A DNA stretch of 46,547 nt from Pseudomonadales bacterium (GTDB lineage: Bacteria > Pseudomonadota > Gammaproteobacteria > Pseudomonadales > UBA5518), in assembly GCA_022072145.1 (NCBI GenBank), contig JAJVIG010000015.1:1-46547 (forward strand). The letters are read 5' to 3'. This document shows, piece after piece, positions 33,957 to 42,291 of the stretch. The position numbers were made by a program, and so were the translations under genes. Numbering within the stretch: position 1 is the stretch's first letter; each line of letters starts with the position of its first letter. Below the pieces are notes generated by a model. That model saw only the letters and a program-made list of their open reading frames with translations, ran no database searches and was not told where the DNA came from.

Positions 33957-35342
33957 ATGAACACTGCACAGAAGACCTTTACCGACTACAAGGTCGCCGA
34001 CATCGGGCTGGCCCCCTGGGGGCGGCGCGAGATCGCGATCGCCGAGACCGAGATGCCCGCGTTGATGGCGCTGCGCACGCGCTACCGCGACGGCAAACCG
34101 CTGGCCGGCGCCCGCATCCTGGGGTGCCTGCACATGACGATCCAGACCGCGGTGCTGATCGAGACGCTGGTCGAGCTCGGCGCCGAGGTGCGCTGGTCCT
34201 CGTGCAATATTTTTTCCACGCAGGACCACGCGGCGGCGGCGATCGCCGCGCGCGGCATCGCGGTCTACGCCTGGAAGGGCGAGACCGAAGCGGAGTACGA
34301 GTGGTGCATCGAGCAGACGATCCTGAAGGACGGCGAGCCGTGGCCGGTCAACATGGTGCTCGACGACGGCGGTGACCTGACCGGGATCCTGCACGAACGC
34401 TACCCGCAGCTGCTCGACCAGGTGCACGGCATCACCGAGGAAACCACCACCGGCGTGCTGCGCCTGCAGGAGATGCTGCGCCTCGGCACCCTGAAGGTGC
34501 CGGCCGTGAACGTGAACGACTCGGTCACCAAGTCCAAGAACGACAACAAGTACGGCTGCCGCCACAGCCTGAGCGATGCGATCAAGCGCGGCACCGACCA
34601 CCTGCTCGCCGGCAAGAAGGCGCTGGTGATCGGCTACGGCGACGTCGGCAAGGGCTCGGCGCAGTCGCTGCGCCAGGAAGGGATGATCGTGCGCGTCGCC
34701 GAGATCGATCCGATCTGCGCGATGCAGGCCTGCATGGACGGCTACGAGGTCGTGTCACCGTACCTCGGCGGCGTCAACGACGGCACCGCCGCGTGCATCG
34801 ACCGCGCGCTGCTCGCACAGACCGATCTCGTGGTGACAGCCACCGGCAACCGCGACGTCTGCGACCGCCACATGCTGGCCGCGCTCAAATGCGGCGCGGT
34901 GGTCTGCAACATCGGCCATTTCGACCACGAGATCGACACCGCCTTCATGCGTCGCGCGTGGGAGTGGGAGGAGGTCAAGCCGCAGGTGCACCAGATCTAC
35001 CGCGATCGCGCGGCGAGCGACCACCTGATCCTGCTTTCCGAGGGTCGGCTGGTGAACCTCGGCAACGCGACCGGGCACCCCTCGCGGGTGATGGACGGCT
35101 CCTTCGCCAACCAGGTGCTGGCGCAGATCTACCTGTTCGAGCGCCGCTTCGCGGATCTCGAGCCCGAGATGAAGCCCGCCGCGCTGCGCATCGAGGTACT
35201 GCCGAAGCGCCTGGACGAGGAAGTGGCACGGCACATGGTCGCGGGCTTCGGCGGCGTCATCACGCGCCTGACCGCGGAGCAGGCCGACTACATCAAGGTG
35301 CCGGTCGACGGGCCGTTCAAGAACGAGCAGTACCGCTACTGA
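33957..35342 (+). CDS. ahcY: S-adenosylhomocysteine hydrolase
   Basis: A 461-residue NAD-dependent enzyme that splits SAH into adenosine and homocysteine, removing the inhibitor of methyltransferases. Motifs: [37 protein letters not shown], the catalytic stretch [17 protein letters not shown], the NAD motif [10 protein letters not shown] and a C-terminal NEQYRY Lys/Tyr tail typical of the family. AAGGG lies 9 bases before the ATG. It is followed by metF 10 bases later. The gap to metK suggests it could have its own promoter. Confidence 0.98.
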   Translation: MNTAQKTFTDYKVADIGLAPWGRREIAIAETEMPALMALRTRYRDGKPLAGARILGCLHMTIQTAVLIETLVELGAEVRWSSCNIFSTQDHAAAAIAARGIAVYAWKGETEAEYEWCIEQTILKDGEPWPVNMVLDDGGDLTGILHERYPQLLDQVHGITEETTTGVLRLQEMLRLGTLKVPAVNVNDSVTKSKNDNKYGCRHSLSDAIKRGTDHLLAGKKALVIGYGDVGKGSAQSLRQEGMIVRVAEIDPICAMQACMDGYEVVSPYLGGVNDGTAACIDRALLAQTDLVVTATGNRDVCDRHMLAALKCGAVVCNIGHFDHEIDTAFMRRAWEWEEVKPQVHQIYRDRAASDHLILLSEGRLVNLGNATGHPSRVMDGSFANQVLAQIYLFERRFADLEPEMKPAALRIEVLPKRLDEEVARHMVAGFGGVITRLTAEQADYIKVPVDGPFKNEQYRY

Positions 35343-35352
35343 GACGCCGGCG

Positions 35353-36198
35353 ATGACACGATCCAGCACCGGACTGCGGCTGAGCTGCGAGTACTTTCCA
35401 CCCAAGACCGCGGACGGGCGCCTCAAGCTGCTCGCCGCGCACGAGGAACTGCGGGTGCTCGCGCCCGCGTTCTCGTCGGTGACCTACGGCGCCGGCGGCT
35501 CGACCCGCGAGACCACCCGCGACGTGGTGCTCGAACTCGCGCGCGGCGGCAGCGCGGTGGCGCCGCACCTGTCGTTCGGCGGCGACGACGAGTCGCTGAT
35601 CCTCGAGCTGCTGGCCGTCTACCGCGACCACGGCATCCGCCGCCTCGTGGCGCTGCGCGGCGACCTGCCGTCGGGGGTGGGCGGGATGTCGCAGATGATC
35701 CACGCCAGCGAGCTGGTGCGGTTCGTGCGCGAGCACACCGGCGCGCATTTCACCATCGAGGTCGCCGTGTACCCGGAGATGCACCCGCAGGCGCGCGACT
35801 TCGCCACCGACATCCGCTTCCTGAAGAAGAAGTTCGATGCCGGTGCCGACCATGGCATCACGCAGTTCTTCTACAACGCCGACGCCTACTTCCATTTCGT
35901 GCAGGCCTGCCGTGCCGAAGGCATCGCGCAGCCGATCTACCCCGGCATCATGCCGATCCTGAACTACCAGAACCTCGCGCGCTTCGCGCGCAACTGCGGC
36001 GCCGAGATCCCGCGCTGGCTGCACTACCGCCTCGAGGCGCTGCAGGACGACGAGGCGGGGACCCGCGAGTTCGCGACCGGCTTCGTCGCCGGGCTGTGCC
36101 GCCGGCTGCTCGACGGCGGCGCGCCGGGGCTGCACTTCTACACGATGAACCAGGCGGCACCCACGCTCGCGATCTGCCGCGAGGCCGGGCTGCTCTGA
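35353..36198 (+). CDS. metF: 5,10-methylenetetrahydrofolate reductase
   Basis: A 281-residue flavoprotein that makes 5-methyl-tetrahydrofolate for methionine regeneration. Motifs: SCEYFPPKT with the catalytic Glu, SSVTYGAGGSTRETT, VALRGDLP, EVAVYPEMHPQ, FLKKKFDAGADHGITQFFYNADAYFHF (residue span about 155-181) and PGIMPILNY. It completes the SAM-cycle block together with metK and ahcY; the methionine synthase itself (metH or metE) is not in the window. rsmE begins 2 bases after its stop. Confidence 0.97.
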   Translation: MTRSSTGLRLSCEYFPPKTADGRLKLLAAHEELRVLAPAFSSVTYGAGGSTRETTRDVVLELARGGSAVAPHLSFGGDDESLILELLAVYRDHGIRRLVALRGDLPSGVGGMSQMIHASELVRFVREHTGAHFTIEVAVYPEMHPQARDFATDIRFLKKKFDAGADHGITQFFYNADAYFHFVQACRAEGIAQPIYPGIMPILNYQNLARFARNCGAEIPRWLHYRLEALQDDEAGTREFATGFVAGLCRRLLDGGAPGLHFYTMNQAAPTLAICREAGLL

Positions 36199-36200
36199 CG

Positions 36201-36932
36201 ATGCGCATCCCCCGCCTGTTCGTCGAGCAGCCGCTGGTGGCGGGCACCACCGTCGAGTTGCACGACAACGCCGCACATTACGTGCGCAATGTGCTGCGTC
36301 TGGATCAGGGCGCACGGCTGCGGGTGTTCGACGGCAGCGGAGCGGAGTTCACGGCGACGCTGGAGTCGCTCGGGCGCCGCACGCTGCAACTCGTGCTCGG
36401 CGCCACCGCCGAGAGCGCCGCCGACAGCCCGCTCGCCGTGCACCTGGGCATCGGGCTCGCGCGCGGGGAGCGCATGGACTGGACGGTGCAGAAGTGCACC
36501 GAACTCGGCGTCGCGACGATCACACCGCTGCTGCTGGCGCGCTGCAACGCGAAGTTCGACGGCGGACGCGGCGACAACCGGCTGCGCCACTGGCGGCAGG
36601 TCGCGATCAGCGCCTGCGAACAGAGCGGGCGCAACCGCCTGCCGGTGATCGGCGAGCCGGTCGCGCTGGACCGCTGGCTCGCCGAACGCACCGAGCTTCC
36701 GGGGCTGGTGCTGCACACGGCCGACAGCCGCGCGCTCGCGGCGCAGCCGGCGCCGGCCGCGGTGCGCGTGCTGGTCGGGCCGGAGGGCGGGCTCGACGAC
36801 GGCGAGTTTGCGCGCGCACGCGCCGCGGGCTTCACACCGTGGTCGCTGGGGCCACGGGTGCTGCGCACCGAGACCGCGCCGGTGGCGGCGCTGGCGATCC
36901 TGCAGTACCTCTGGGGCGATCTGGCGCACTAG
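36201..36932 (+). CDS. rsmE: 16S rRNA (uracil-1498-N3)-methyltransferase
   Basis: A 243-residue SPOUT-class enzyme that methylates U1498 of 16S rRNA using SAM. The N-terminal PUA-like part starts RIPRLFVEQPL with HYVRNVLRLDQG. The C-terminal knot has LVGPEGGLDDGEFARARAAGF and SLGPRVLRTETAPVAAL. The ATG at 36201 was preferred because it opens the family N-terminus 2 bases after metF. Its TAG stop lies inside the outer end of a REP-like repeat. Placement after SAM-cycle genes fits its SAM need but may be chance. Confidence 0.94.
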   Translation: MRIPRLFVEQPLVAGTTVELHDNAAHYVRNVLRLDQGARLRVFDGSGAEFTATLESLGRRTLQLVLGATAESAADSPLAVHLGIGLARGERMDWTVQKCTELGVATITPLLLARCNAKFDGGRGDNRLRHWRQVAISACEQSGRNRLPVIGEPVALDRWLAERTELPGLVLHTADSRALAAQPAPAAVRVLVGPEGGLDDGEFARARAAGFTPWSLGPRVLRTETAPVAALAILQYLWGDLAH

Positions 36933-37011
36933 GTCCGGGCCGTGCCCGGACGTTCACCCCGTTCGGCCACAGGCCGAACCTACGCCGGACACGTTCGACC
37001 ACAGGTCGAAC
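36929..37011. repeat. REP-like hairpin array (copy B, three hairpins)
   Basis: Three consecutive hairpins with 8-bp stems and 3-base loops: 36933-36940/36944-36951, 36961-36968/36972-36979 and 36993-37000/37004-37011. The first two with their spacer match the reverse complement of copy A (22061-22117). A further 8-bp inverted repeat is at 37032-37039/37052-37059, before the end of the convergent AraC gene. Such arrays act as 3' stabilisers or terminator-like elements. Confidence 0.8.
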
Positions 37012-37068
37012 CTGCGGCCGACATGGCGCACGTCCGGCGTCCGACGGGAAGCGCCGGACATTGGCCGT

Positions 37069-37944
37069 TCACGACCGGCGATGCCGGTCGCGGAACTGTT
37101 TCGGGGTCATGCCGACCGCCTTGCCGAAAGCGGCGCAGAAGGTGCTGGGGCCCGAATAGCCGAGGCGGCTCGCGATTTCCTTCTGCGCCAGGCTGGTGTC
37201 GGCGAGCAGGCTCCTCGCCTTGGTCATGCGCACCTCGCCGATGTACTCGCCGAGGGTGCGACCGGTGGTGGACTTGAACGCGCGCATCAGGTGGCGGCTG
37301 CCGATCTCGCACACGCGCGCCAGTTCGTCGATGCTCGGCGCGTGGTCGATCATGCCCTCGACGTAGTCGCGGATGCGGCGCACCTGCCACGGCGCCAGCG
37401 CGCTGTGCTGCGCGCGCACCCGCGGCGCCGGGGTGTCGCCGATCACACGCGCCATCTCGACCAGCACCACGCGCGCCACGCTCGCGATCAGTTCCTCGCG
37501 GAACCGTCCCGACTCCGACACTTCCTTCACGATGCGGAACAGGTCGCGCTTCACGGCCGGTGACTGCACGTCGAGCGCAGCGAGCAGCTGCGCCGGGCTC
37601 CAGTGCCCGGTGGGCCCGATGGTGCCGGCGACGATCCCCGGCTGGTAGCACACGCGCAGGCTGCGGAACGACACCACCTCCGGCGCGGAGACCAGCAGCC
37701 GGCAGCCGGCGGGGCAGAAATTCACGTCCCCGACCTGGTTCCACTGGCCGGGCTGGCCGTCGGCGTCCAGATAGGCGCCGCGCGAGCGCGTCACCAGTGG
37801 CGTCAGCGACAGGCTGAGCGCGTCACGCTCGTCGCCCTCGAACACGCCGGTGAACGGTTCCGGCTGGGAAAAGGCGACCAGTTCGACGTCGATGCCACGC
37901 ACCGACAAGCTGGTTTCCACGGTTCGGGTGACCGGAGCATGCAT
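37069..37944 (-). CDS. AraC-family transcriptional regulator
   Basis: A 291-residue regulator. The N-terminal effector/dimerisation region (about 1-165) resembles AraC-binding-like domains. The C-terminal double helix-turn-helix (about 190-288) has SIDELARVCEIGSRHLMRAFK and the conserved segment KEIASRLGYSGPSTFCAAFGKAVGMTP before QFRDR. It is divergent from the SDR gene across 201 bases and is the likely activator of that operon. The inducer is unknown; in many such clusters it is a hydrophobic substrate. The gap contains a TGCC...GGCA inverted pair around 38020-38043 that could be part of an operator. Confidence 0.92.
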   Translation of the reverse strand: MHAPVTRTVETSLSVRGIDVELVAFSQPEPFTGVFEGDERDALSLSLTPLVTRSRGAYLDADGQPGQWNQVGDVNFCPAGCRLLVSAPEVVSFRSLRVCYQPGIVAGTIGPTGHWSPAQLLAALDVQSPAVKRDLFRIVKEVSESGRFREELIASVARVVLVEMARVIGDTPAPRVRAQHSALAPWQVRRIRDYVEGMIDHAPSIDELARVCEIGSRHLMRAFKSTTGRTLGEYIGEVRMTKARSLLADTSLAQKEIASRLGYSGPSTFCAAFGKAVGMTPKQFRDRHRRS

Positions 37945-38145
37945 CGGCGTTCTTCGGCGCGGTCCGCGTGCCGCGCAGTCTGATGGAGTTGGATTCCGAC
38001 GGTGCCCGGAACGCGGGCGTGCCGATTATGGCGGTTTTGGCAAACGAAAGGCAGGATTCGCAATAACGTCGATCCCGCTCCCGCGGACGATGGCGGCTAT
38101 GATCCCGGCATCGGAACCACAGGCCACGATGCCGGGGAGCAGACC

Positions 38146-38991
38146 ATGATCGATTCCGGACTCGCGGGGTGCACGGCACTGGTGACCGGCGGCGGCACCG
38201 GCATCGGACACGCAACCGCACTGCGGCTGCTCGAGCAGGGCGCGATCGTGACCATCGCCGGCCGGCGCGCGGACGTACTCGAGGACTCCGCCGCGCGCTT
38301 GCGCGCGAAGGTCGCGGGTGCCGAGCTGCGCGTGCAGCAGTGCGATGTGACGGTGGAAGCCGAGGTGGAGCGCGCCGTGCAGGTGGCAGCCGGCGCCGGC
38401 GGCCGGCTCGACATCGCGGTCGCGAACGCGGGCACCGGCGTGCCGGGTCCGATCCTGTCGCTGACCGCCGACCACTGGCGTTACGCCTGCGACCTCAACA
38501 TCATGGGCACTGCGTTCACCATCAAGCACGCCGCGCTCGCGATGCAGCAACACGGCGGCAGCATCGTGGCGATCTCCTCCGGTGCCGGCTTCCAGATGCC
38601 GAAGTTCATGGCGACCTACGGCACCACCAAGGCCGGGCTCGAGATGCTGGTGCGCTGCGCCGCGATCGAACTCGCCCCGTTCGCGATCCGCGTCAACACG
38701 ATCCGTCCCGGCTTCATCCCCACCGAGGGCGCGCTGCTCGGCTGGACCGACGACGAGCAGAAGGTCGTGATCGGGCACACGCCGCTCGATCGCACGGGCT
38801 TCCCCGAGGACATCGGTGACGCGGTGCTGTATTTCTGCTCGAAGCAGGCCGCCTGGGTGACCGGCCAGACCCTGTCGGTGGACGGCGGCCTGGACCTGCC
38901 ACGCGGTGAGGACTTCGAGGCGTTGTGCCGGCGCATGTACGGCGACGAACTGATGGATCGCGTCACCGGCACGGGCGCACGGGCCGGCTGA
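38146..38991 (+). CDS. Short-chain dehydrogenase/reductase
   Basis: A 281-residue classical SDR. NAD(P) motif TGGGTGIG lies at 14-21, VANAG follows, and the catalytic set is Ser in AISSGAG with YGTTK. The C-terminal WVTGQTLSVDGGLDLP is typical. It oxidises or reduces an alcohol/ketone; the substrate is unknown. GGGGAGC lies upstream of the chosen ATG. A possible -10 box TATGAT is at 38098-38103. It is first in a tightly spaced four-gene operon with a sulfotransferase, a DUF1214-like protein and a VOC protein. Confidence 0.92.
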   Translation: MIDSGLAGCTALVTGGGTGIGHATALRLLEQGAIVTIAGRRADVLEDSAARLRAKVAGAELRVQQCDVTVEAEVERAVQVAAGAGGRLDIAVANAGTGVPGPILSLTADHWRYACDLNIMGTAFTIKHAALAMQQHGGSIVAISSGAGFQMPKFMATYGTTKAGLEMLVRCAAIELAPFAIRVNTIRPGFIPTEGALLGWTDDEQKVVIGHTPLDRTGFPEDIGDAVLYFCSKQAAWVTGQTLSVDGGLDLPRGEDFEALCRRMYGDELMDRVTGTGARAG

Positions 38992-39006
38992 GAGGAGGAG
39001 GCGATC

Positions 39007-40188
39007 GTGAGTGCAGGACCGCGACTCGACCCGGACCGCTTGATCGCTGCCGCCGAGCAGCGCACGGGGCTCGCCGACTGGGGCGACCCCGAGTTCCGCG
39101 TGGGACTGGAACACCTCGTCGACGCGCTGGAACGCGAGGCGCGGCTGTCGGAGCTGGGGCGTTACGCGACCGGGGAAACGCTGATCGGGCGGCTTGCGAA
39201 CCGGCTCGGCATCATCGACTACCGCCGCCAGCGGCCCGCCGTCGCAACCCAGAAGATCCAGCGTCCGCTGTTCGTGCTCGGGCTGCCGCGCACCGGGACC
39301 ACGATCCTGCACGAGGTGCTCGCGCAGGACCCCGACCACATCTCGCCGCTGCACTGGCAGCTCATGAAGCCGGTGCCGCCGCCGCACGCCGACACCGTCG
39401 AGACCGACCCGCGGATCGCCGAGGTCGAGGCGCAGCTCGCCGCCTTCGACCAGCTCGCGCCGGGCTTCAAGACGATCCACGAGATGGGCGCCCGTCTGCC
39501 CACCGAGTGCCTGTCGATACTCGCGATGCATTTCATCAGCGACGAGTGGGGCGCGACCTATTACGTACCGGGCTACCGGCGCTGGTGCCTGGATCACGAC
39601 ATGCACCGCGCGTATCGCTGGCACCACCAGGTGCTGCAGCACCTGCAGGTGGACTGCGCGCGGCCACGCTGGGTGCTGAAGTCGCCGCTGCACCTGCCGT
39701 ACCTGCAGGAGATCTTCGACGAGTACCCGGATGCCGCGATCGTGTGGACCCACCGCGAACCGATGGCGGTGATGGCCTCGGGATCCAGCCTGGCGCAGAC
39801 GCTGCGCGGAGCCTTCAACGAGGGCATCGATCCGCTGCTCACGGCGCAGGGCGAGGTCGATCACCTGTCGCAGGCGCTGCTGCGCGGCCTGGCGTGGCGC
39901 GACGCCCGGCCCGGGCGCGACCGCCTGTTCGTCGACCTCGGCTTCGGCGAGATCATGCGCGACATGCTCGGCTCGGTCGAGAAGATCTACGCGCATTTCG
40001 GCTTCGAACTGACCGCAGCCACGCGCCGGCGGATGGAGGACTACATCCGCAACCGCCCGCGCGACAAGCACGGCGTGCACAGCTACAGCACGGCGCAATT
40101 CGGCCTCGGCGAGCAGCAGCACGGCGCGGTGTTCGCACCCTACCGCGAACGTTTCGCGAGCTTCCTGGCCGGGTCGGGAACGGACTAG
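39007..40188 (+). CDS. Sulfotransferase family protein (no TPR)
   Basis: A 393-residue protein starting with GTG, preceded by GAGGAGGAGG. PAPS loop GLPRTGTT lies at 92-99 and a 3'-phosphate-type motif WTHREPMAVMASGSSL near 249-264; KSPLHLPYL fits the usual Lys-containing acceptor-side strand. It differs from the three TPR-sulfotransferases: no TPR region, Thr in the loop and an N-terminal segment GDPEFRVGLEHLVDALE seen in a separate Sulfotransfer_3 branch. Members of this branch often sit with SDR and acyl-CoA genes. The acceptor is probably a small hydroxylated lipid or terpenoid rather than a protein, by inference. The gene is 15 bases after the SDR. Confidence 0.88.
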   Translation: MSAGPRLDPDRLIAAAEQRTGLADWGDPEFRVGLEHLVDALEREARLSELGRYATGETLIGRLANRLGIIDYRRQRPAVATQKIQRPLFVLGLPRTGTTILHEVLAQDPDHISPLHWQLMKPVPPPHADTVETDPRIAEVEAQLAAFDQLAPGFKTIHEMGARLPTECLSILAMHFISDEWGATYYVPGYRRWCLDHDMHRAYRWHHQVLQHLQVDCARPRWVLKSPLHLPYLQEIFDEYPDAAIVWTHREPMAVMASGSSLAQTLRGAFNEGIDPLLTAQGEVDHLSQALLRGLAWRDARPGRDRLFVDLGFGEIMRDMLGSVEKIYAHFGFELTAATRRRMEDYIRNRPRDKHGVHSYSTAQFGLGEQQHGAVFAPYRERFASFLAGSGTD

Positions 40189-40219
40189 CGCGATCGACGA
40201 CACCCCGGGGGATCCGATC

Positions 40220-41353
40220 ATGACGACGGCTACGGCGGCGAGCGGCCAGGCGCTCGCGGAACTGCTGGATTTCGTGCGCGAACTGGACACGCGCTTCCTC
40301 GGCGCGGAATTCGGCACCACCCGACCCGAGGACGTCACCGACGGCCGCCTGTTCGTGCTGCACGCGCTGCAGGCGGCGCTCGGCAGCCAGCTCGACGCGG
40401 ACCCCGAGCGGCCGGTGTTCCGCCGCATCACCGCCCCGAACATGAAGGTGCTCGGCGACAACCCCGACGCACTGTATTTCGGTGCGTACGTGCGCCCCGA
40501 CCGCAGCTACCGCATTCGCGGCAACGTCGCCGGCGCCACCTTCACCTCGTTCAGCCAGGAAGTCGGCACCGCCGACGGCGGCTACTCGCGGCAGACTGTC
40601 AACGTGGTCAGGGACTCCGATCTGCACCTCGACGCCGGCGGCAACTTCGAATTCGTGCTGGGTGCGCAGCGCCGCCCCGGCCACTGGTTCCCGCTGCATC
40701 CGCAGGCCGGACTGATCAACACCCGCCACTTCTTCGAACGGGAGCACCCCGCGGCATCGGATCCCGCACTGCACATCCCGCTGACGATCGAATGCCTGGA
40801 TGCCGAGCCGACACCGCCGGCGCGCATGGACGACGCCACGCTGGCGGCGCGCATGCGCCGCGTCGTGAACTACGTGCGCGGCATGACCTTCGATGTGCCG
40901 CCGTTTCCGCGCGGACCGCAGCCGGGGTGGGTATCGACGGTGCCGAACCGCTTCAATCCGCCGGCCGATCCGGCGGCCAGCACCGGCTGGGCGAACATGG
41001 ACGCGGTCTACGCGCTGGCACCGTACGCGCTGCAGCCCGACGAGGCACTGGTGATCGAAGGGCGATTCCCGCGCTGCCGCTTCGCGAACGTGGTGCTGTT
41101 CACGCGCTTCCTGCAGACCTACGACCACGTCAACCGGCAGGTATCGCTGAATCGCCGCCAGACGCGGCTCGCGGCCGACGGCAGCTTCCGCATGGTGCTC
41201 GCGCACCGCGACCCCGGGGTGCCGAACTGGCTCGACACGGAAGGGCGCACGCAGGGGCGGCTGTTCTGGCGCTTCCTGCTGCCGGAAGAGCCGCTGCAGC
41301 CGCTGCGCACGCGGGTGCTGCCGCTGGCGGACGTGGCCCGACTGGATGACTGA
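40220..41353 (+). CDS. DUF1214-like protein
   Basis: A 377-residue protein without signal peptide or membrane spans. The C-terminal region (VSLNRRQTRLAADGSF, then DPGVPNWLDTEGRTQGRLFWRFLLPE) has the pattern of DUF1214: an aromatic sheet domain with NWL and a WRF/YRF terminus. The N-terminal half has PNMKVLGDNPDALYFGAYV. Function is unknown, but family members often lie beside sulfotransferases, SDRs and P450 genes. The next ATG-like codon overlaps its end, but a better start follows. Confidence 0.75.
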   Translation: MTTATAASGQALAELLDFVRELDTRFLGAEFGTTRPEDVTDGRLFVLHALQAALGSQLDADPERPVFRRITAPNMKVLGDNPDALYFGAYVRPDRSYRIRGNVAGATFTSFSQEVGTADGGYSRQTVNVVRDSDLHLDAGGNFEFVLGAQRRPGHWFPLHPQAGLINTRHFFEREHPAASDPALHIPLTIECLDAEPTPPARMDDATLAARMRRVVNYVRGMTFDVPPFPRGPQPGWVSTVPNRFNPPADPAASTGWANMDAVYALAPYALQPDEALVIEGRFPRCRFANVVLFTRFLQTYDHVNRQVSLNRRQTRLAADGSFRMVLAHRDPGVPNWLDTEGRTQGRLFWRFLLPEEPLQPLRTRVLPLADVARLDD

Positions 41354-41372
41354 CGAACCGGAGGAACCGACG

Positions 41373-41831
41373 ATGAGCCTGAATTTCAATCGTGTGCTGC
41401 AGGTGGGGATGGTGGTCCGCGACCTCGACCAGGCGATGGATTTCTACAGCAACGTGATCGGCTGGGGTCCGTTCACGACCTTCGAGGGCGACCACGGCAC
41501 CATGTACGACCGCAAGGGCGGCACGCCTTACAGCGGCAGGATCCGCGTCGCCATGACGGCCTGGGACAACAACCCCTGCCTCGAGCTGATCCAGCCGCTG
41601 CCGGGGGGCGACAACGTGTTCACGCGCCACCTCGCACAACACGGCGAAGGCGTCCACCACCTGTTCGCGGGACTGGTGGACGATCTGGACGAGACGCTGG
41701 TCGAACTCGAAAAGGAGGGTATCCGCACCATCATGTACGGCTCGCTGCCCGAGTTCCAGTCGCGCACCGCCTACGTGGTCGGCGAGAAGACCCGCAACAT
41801 CATCCTCGAGATCAGCGACCGCCGCTGCTGA
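41373..41831 (+). CDS. VOC (glyoxalase/bleomycin-resistance fold) protein
   Basis: A 152-residue single-domain VOC protein with the opening VGMVVRDLDQAMDFYSNVIGWG, a second half starting GEGVHHLFAGLVDDLDETLVELE and a C-terminal ILEIS Glu. Of the usual metal ligands, the first His appears to be Gln (VLQVGM), while HH and the last Glu remain. VOC proteins catalyse epimerisation, dioxygenation or glyoxalase reactions; the one here is unknown. I chose the ATG at 41373 with GGAGG at 41360-41364 over the ATG at 41346 inside the previous gene. Its last 20 bases overlap the convergent chpC gene. Confidence 0.87.
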   Translation: MSLNFNRVLQVGMVVRDLDQAMDFYSNVIGWGPFTTFEGDHGTMYDRKGGTPYSGRIRVAMTAWDNNPCLELIQPLPGGDNVFTRHLAQHGEGVHHLFAGLVDDLDETLVELEKEGIRTIMYGSLPEFQSRTAYVVGEKTRNIILEISDRRC

Positions 41832-42291
41832 GGTGCGCCAGCGCCGCCTCTACGGCGTCGAGGTCGGGTATGGCGGCGTCCTGGCCGTGCACGCGCAGTT
41901 TCATGCGCTCGACCGCACCGGCGCTGCGCGCCGGGTCCGGCTGCAGGTCGGCGGCCGTCATCAGCAGCAGGTGCGGCACGCCCTGCGCGAGGATCGCGTA
42001 GTGGCGCAACACCGCGTGCTCACCGAGCACGCCGAGGATCACGATCCGTCCGCCGTGGCCGGTGTCGCTGAGCGGCCCCCCGTTCAAGGCCTCGAAGCAC
42101 AACACCGGAATCGTCGACTCGTGCCAGTGCAGCATGCCGAGCAACCATTCGGGTGCCTGCGCCGGGCGCTCGAGTTCGCGGCGACGGATGATCTCGACGA
42201 CCACCGCGCTCGGCACCACCAGCAGTTCGCCGGCGAGCGGGACCAGCAGCGCGCTGAGATCGCGCTGGCCCTGCGCTGCATCTTCCGTCAT
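41812..42291 (-). CDS. chpC: CheW-like protein, ChpC type
   Basis: A 159-residue CheW-domain protein with [29 protein letters not shown] and [23 protein letters not shown]. It couples receptor and kinase in a chemosensory system. Its ATG overlaps the chpA stop (ATGA), and ChpC is the known second CheW protein after ChpA in the Pseudomonas Pil-Chp twitching system. Its 3' end runs 20 bases into the VOC gene on the other strand. Confidence 0.85.
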   Translation of the reverse strand: MTEDAAQGQRDLSALLVPLAGELLVVPSAVVVEIIRRRELERPAQAPEWLLGMLHWHESTIPVLCFEALNGGPLSDTGHGGRIVILGVLGEHAVLRHYAILAQGVPHLLLMTAADLQPDPARSAGAVERMKLRVHGQDAAIPDLDAVEAALAHLSSGGR

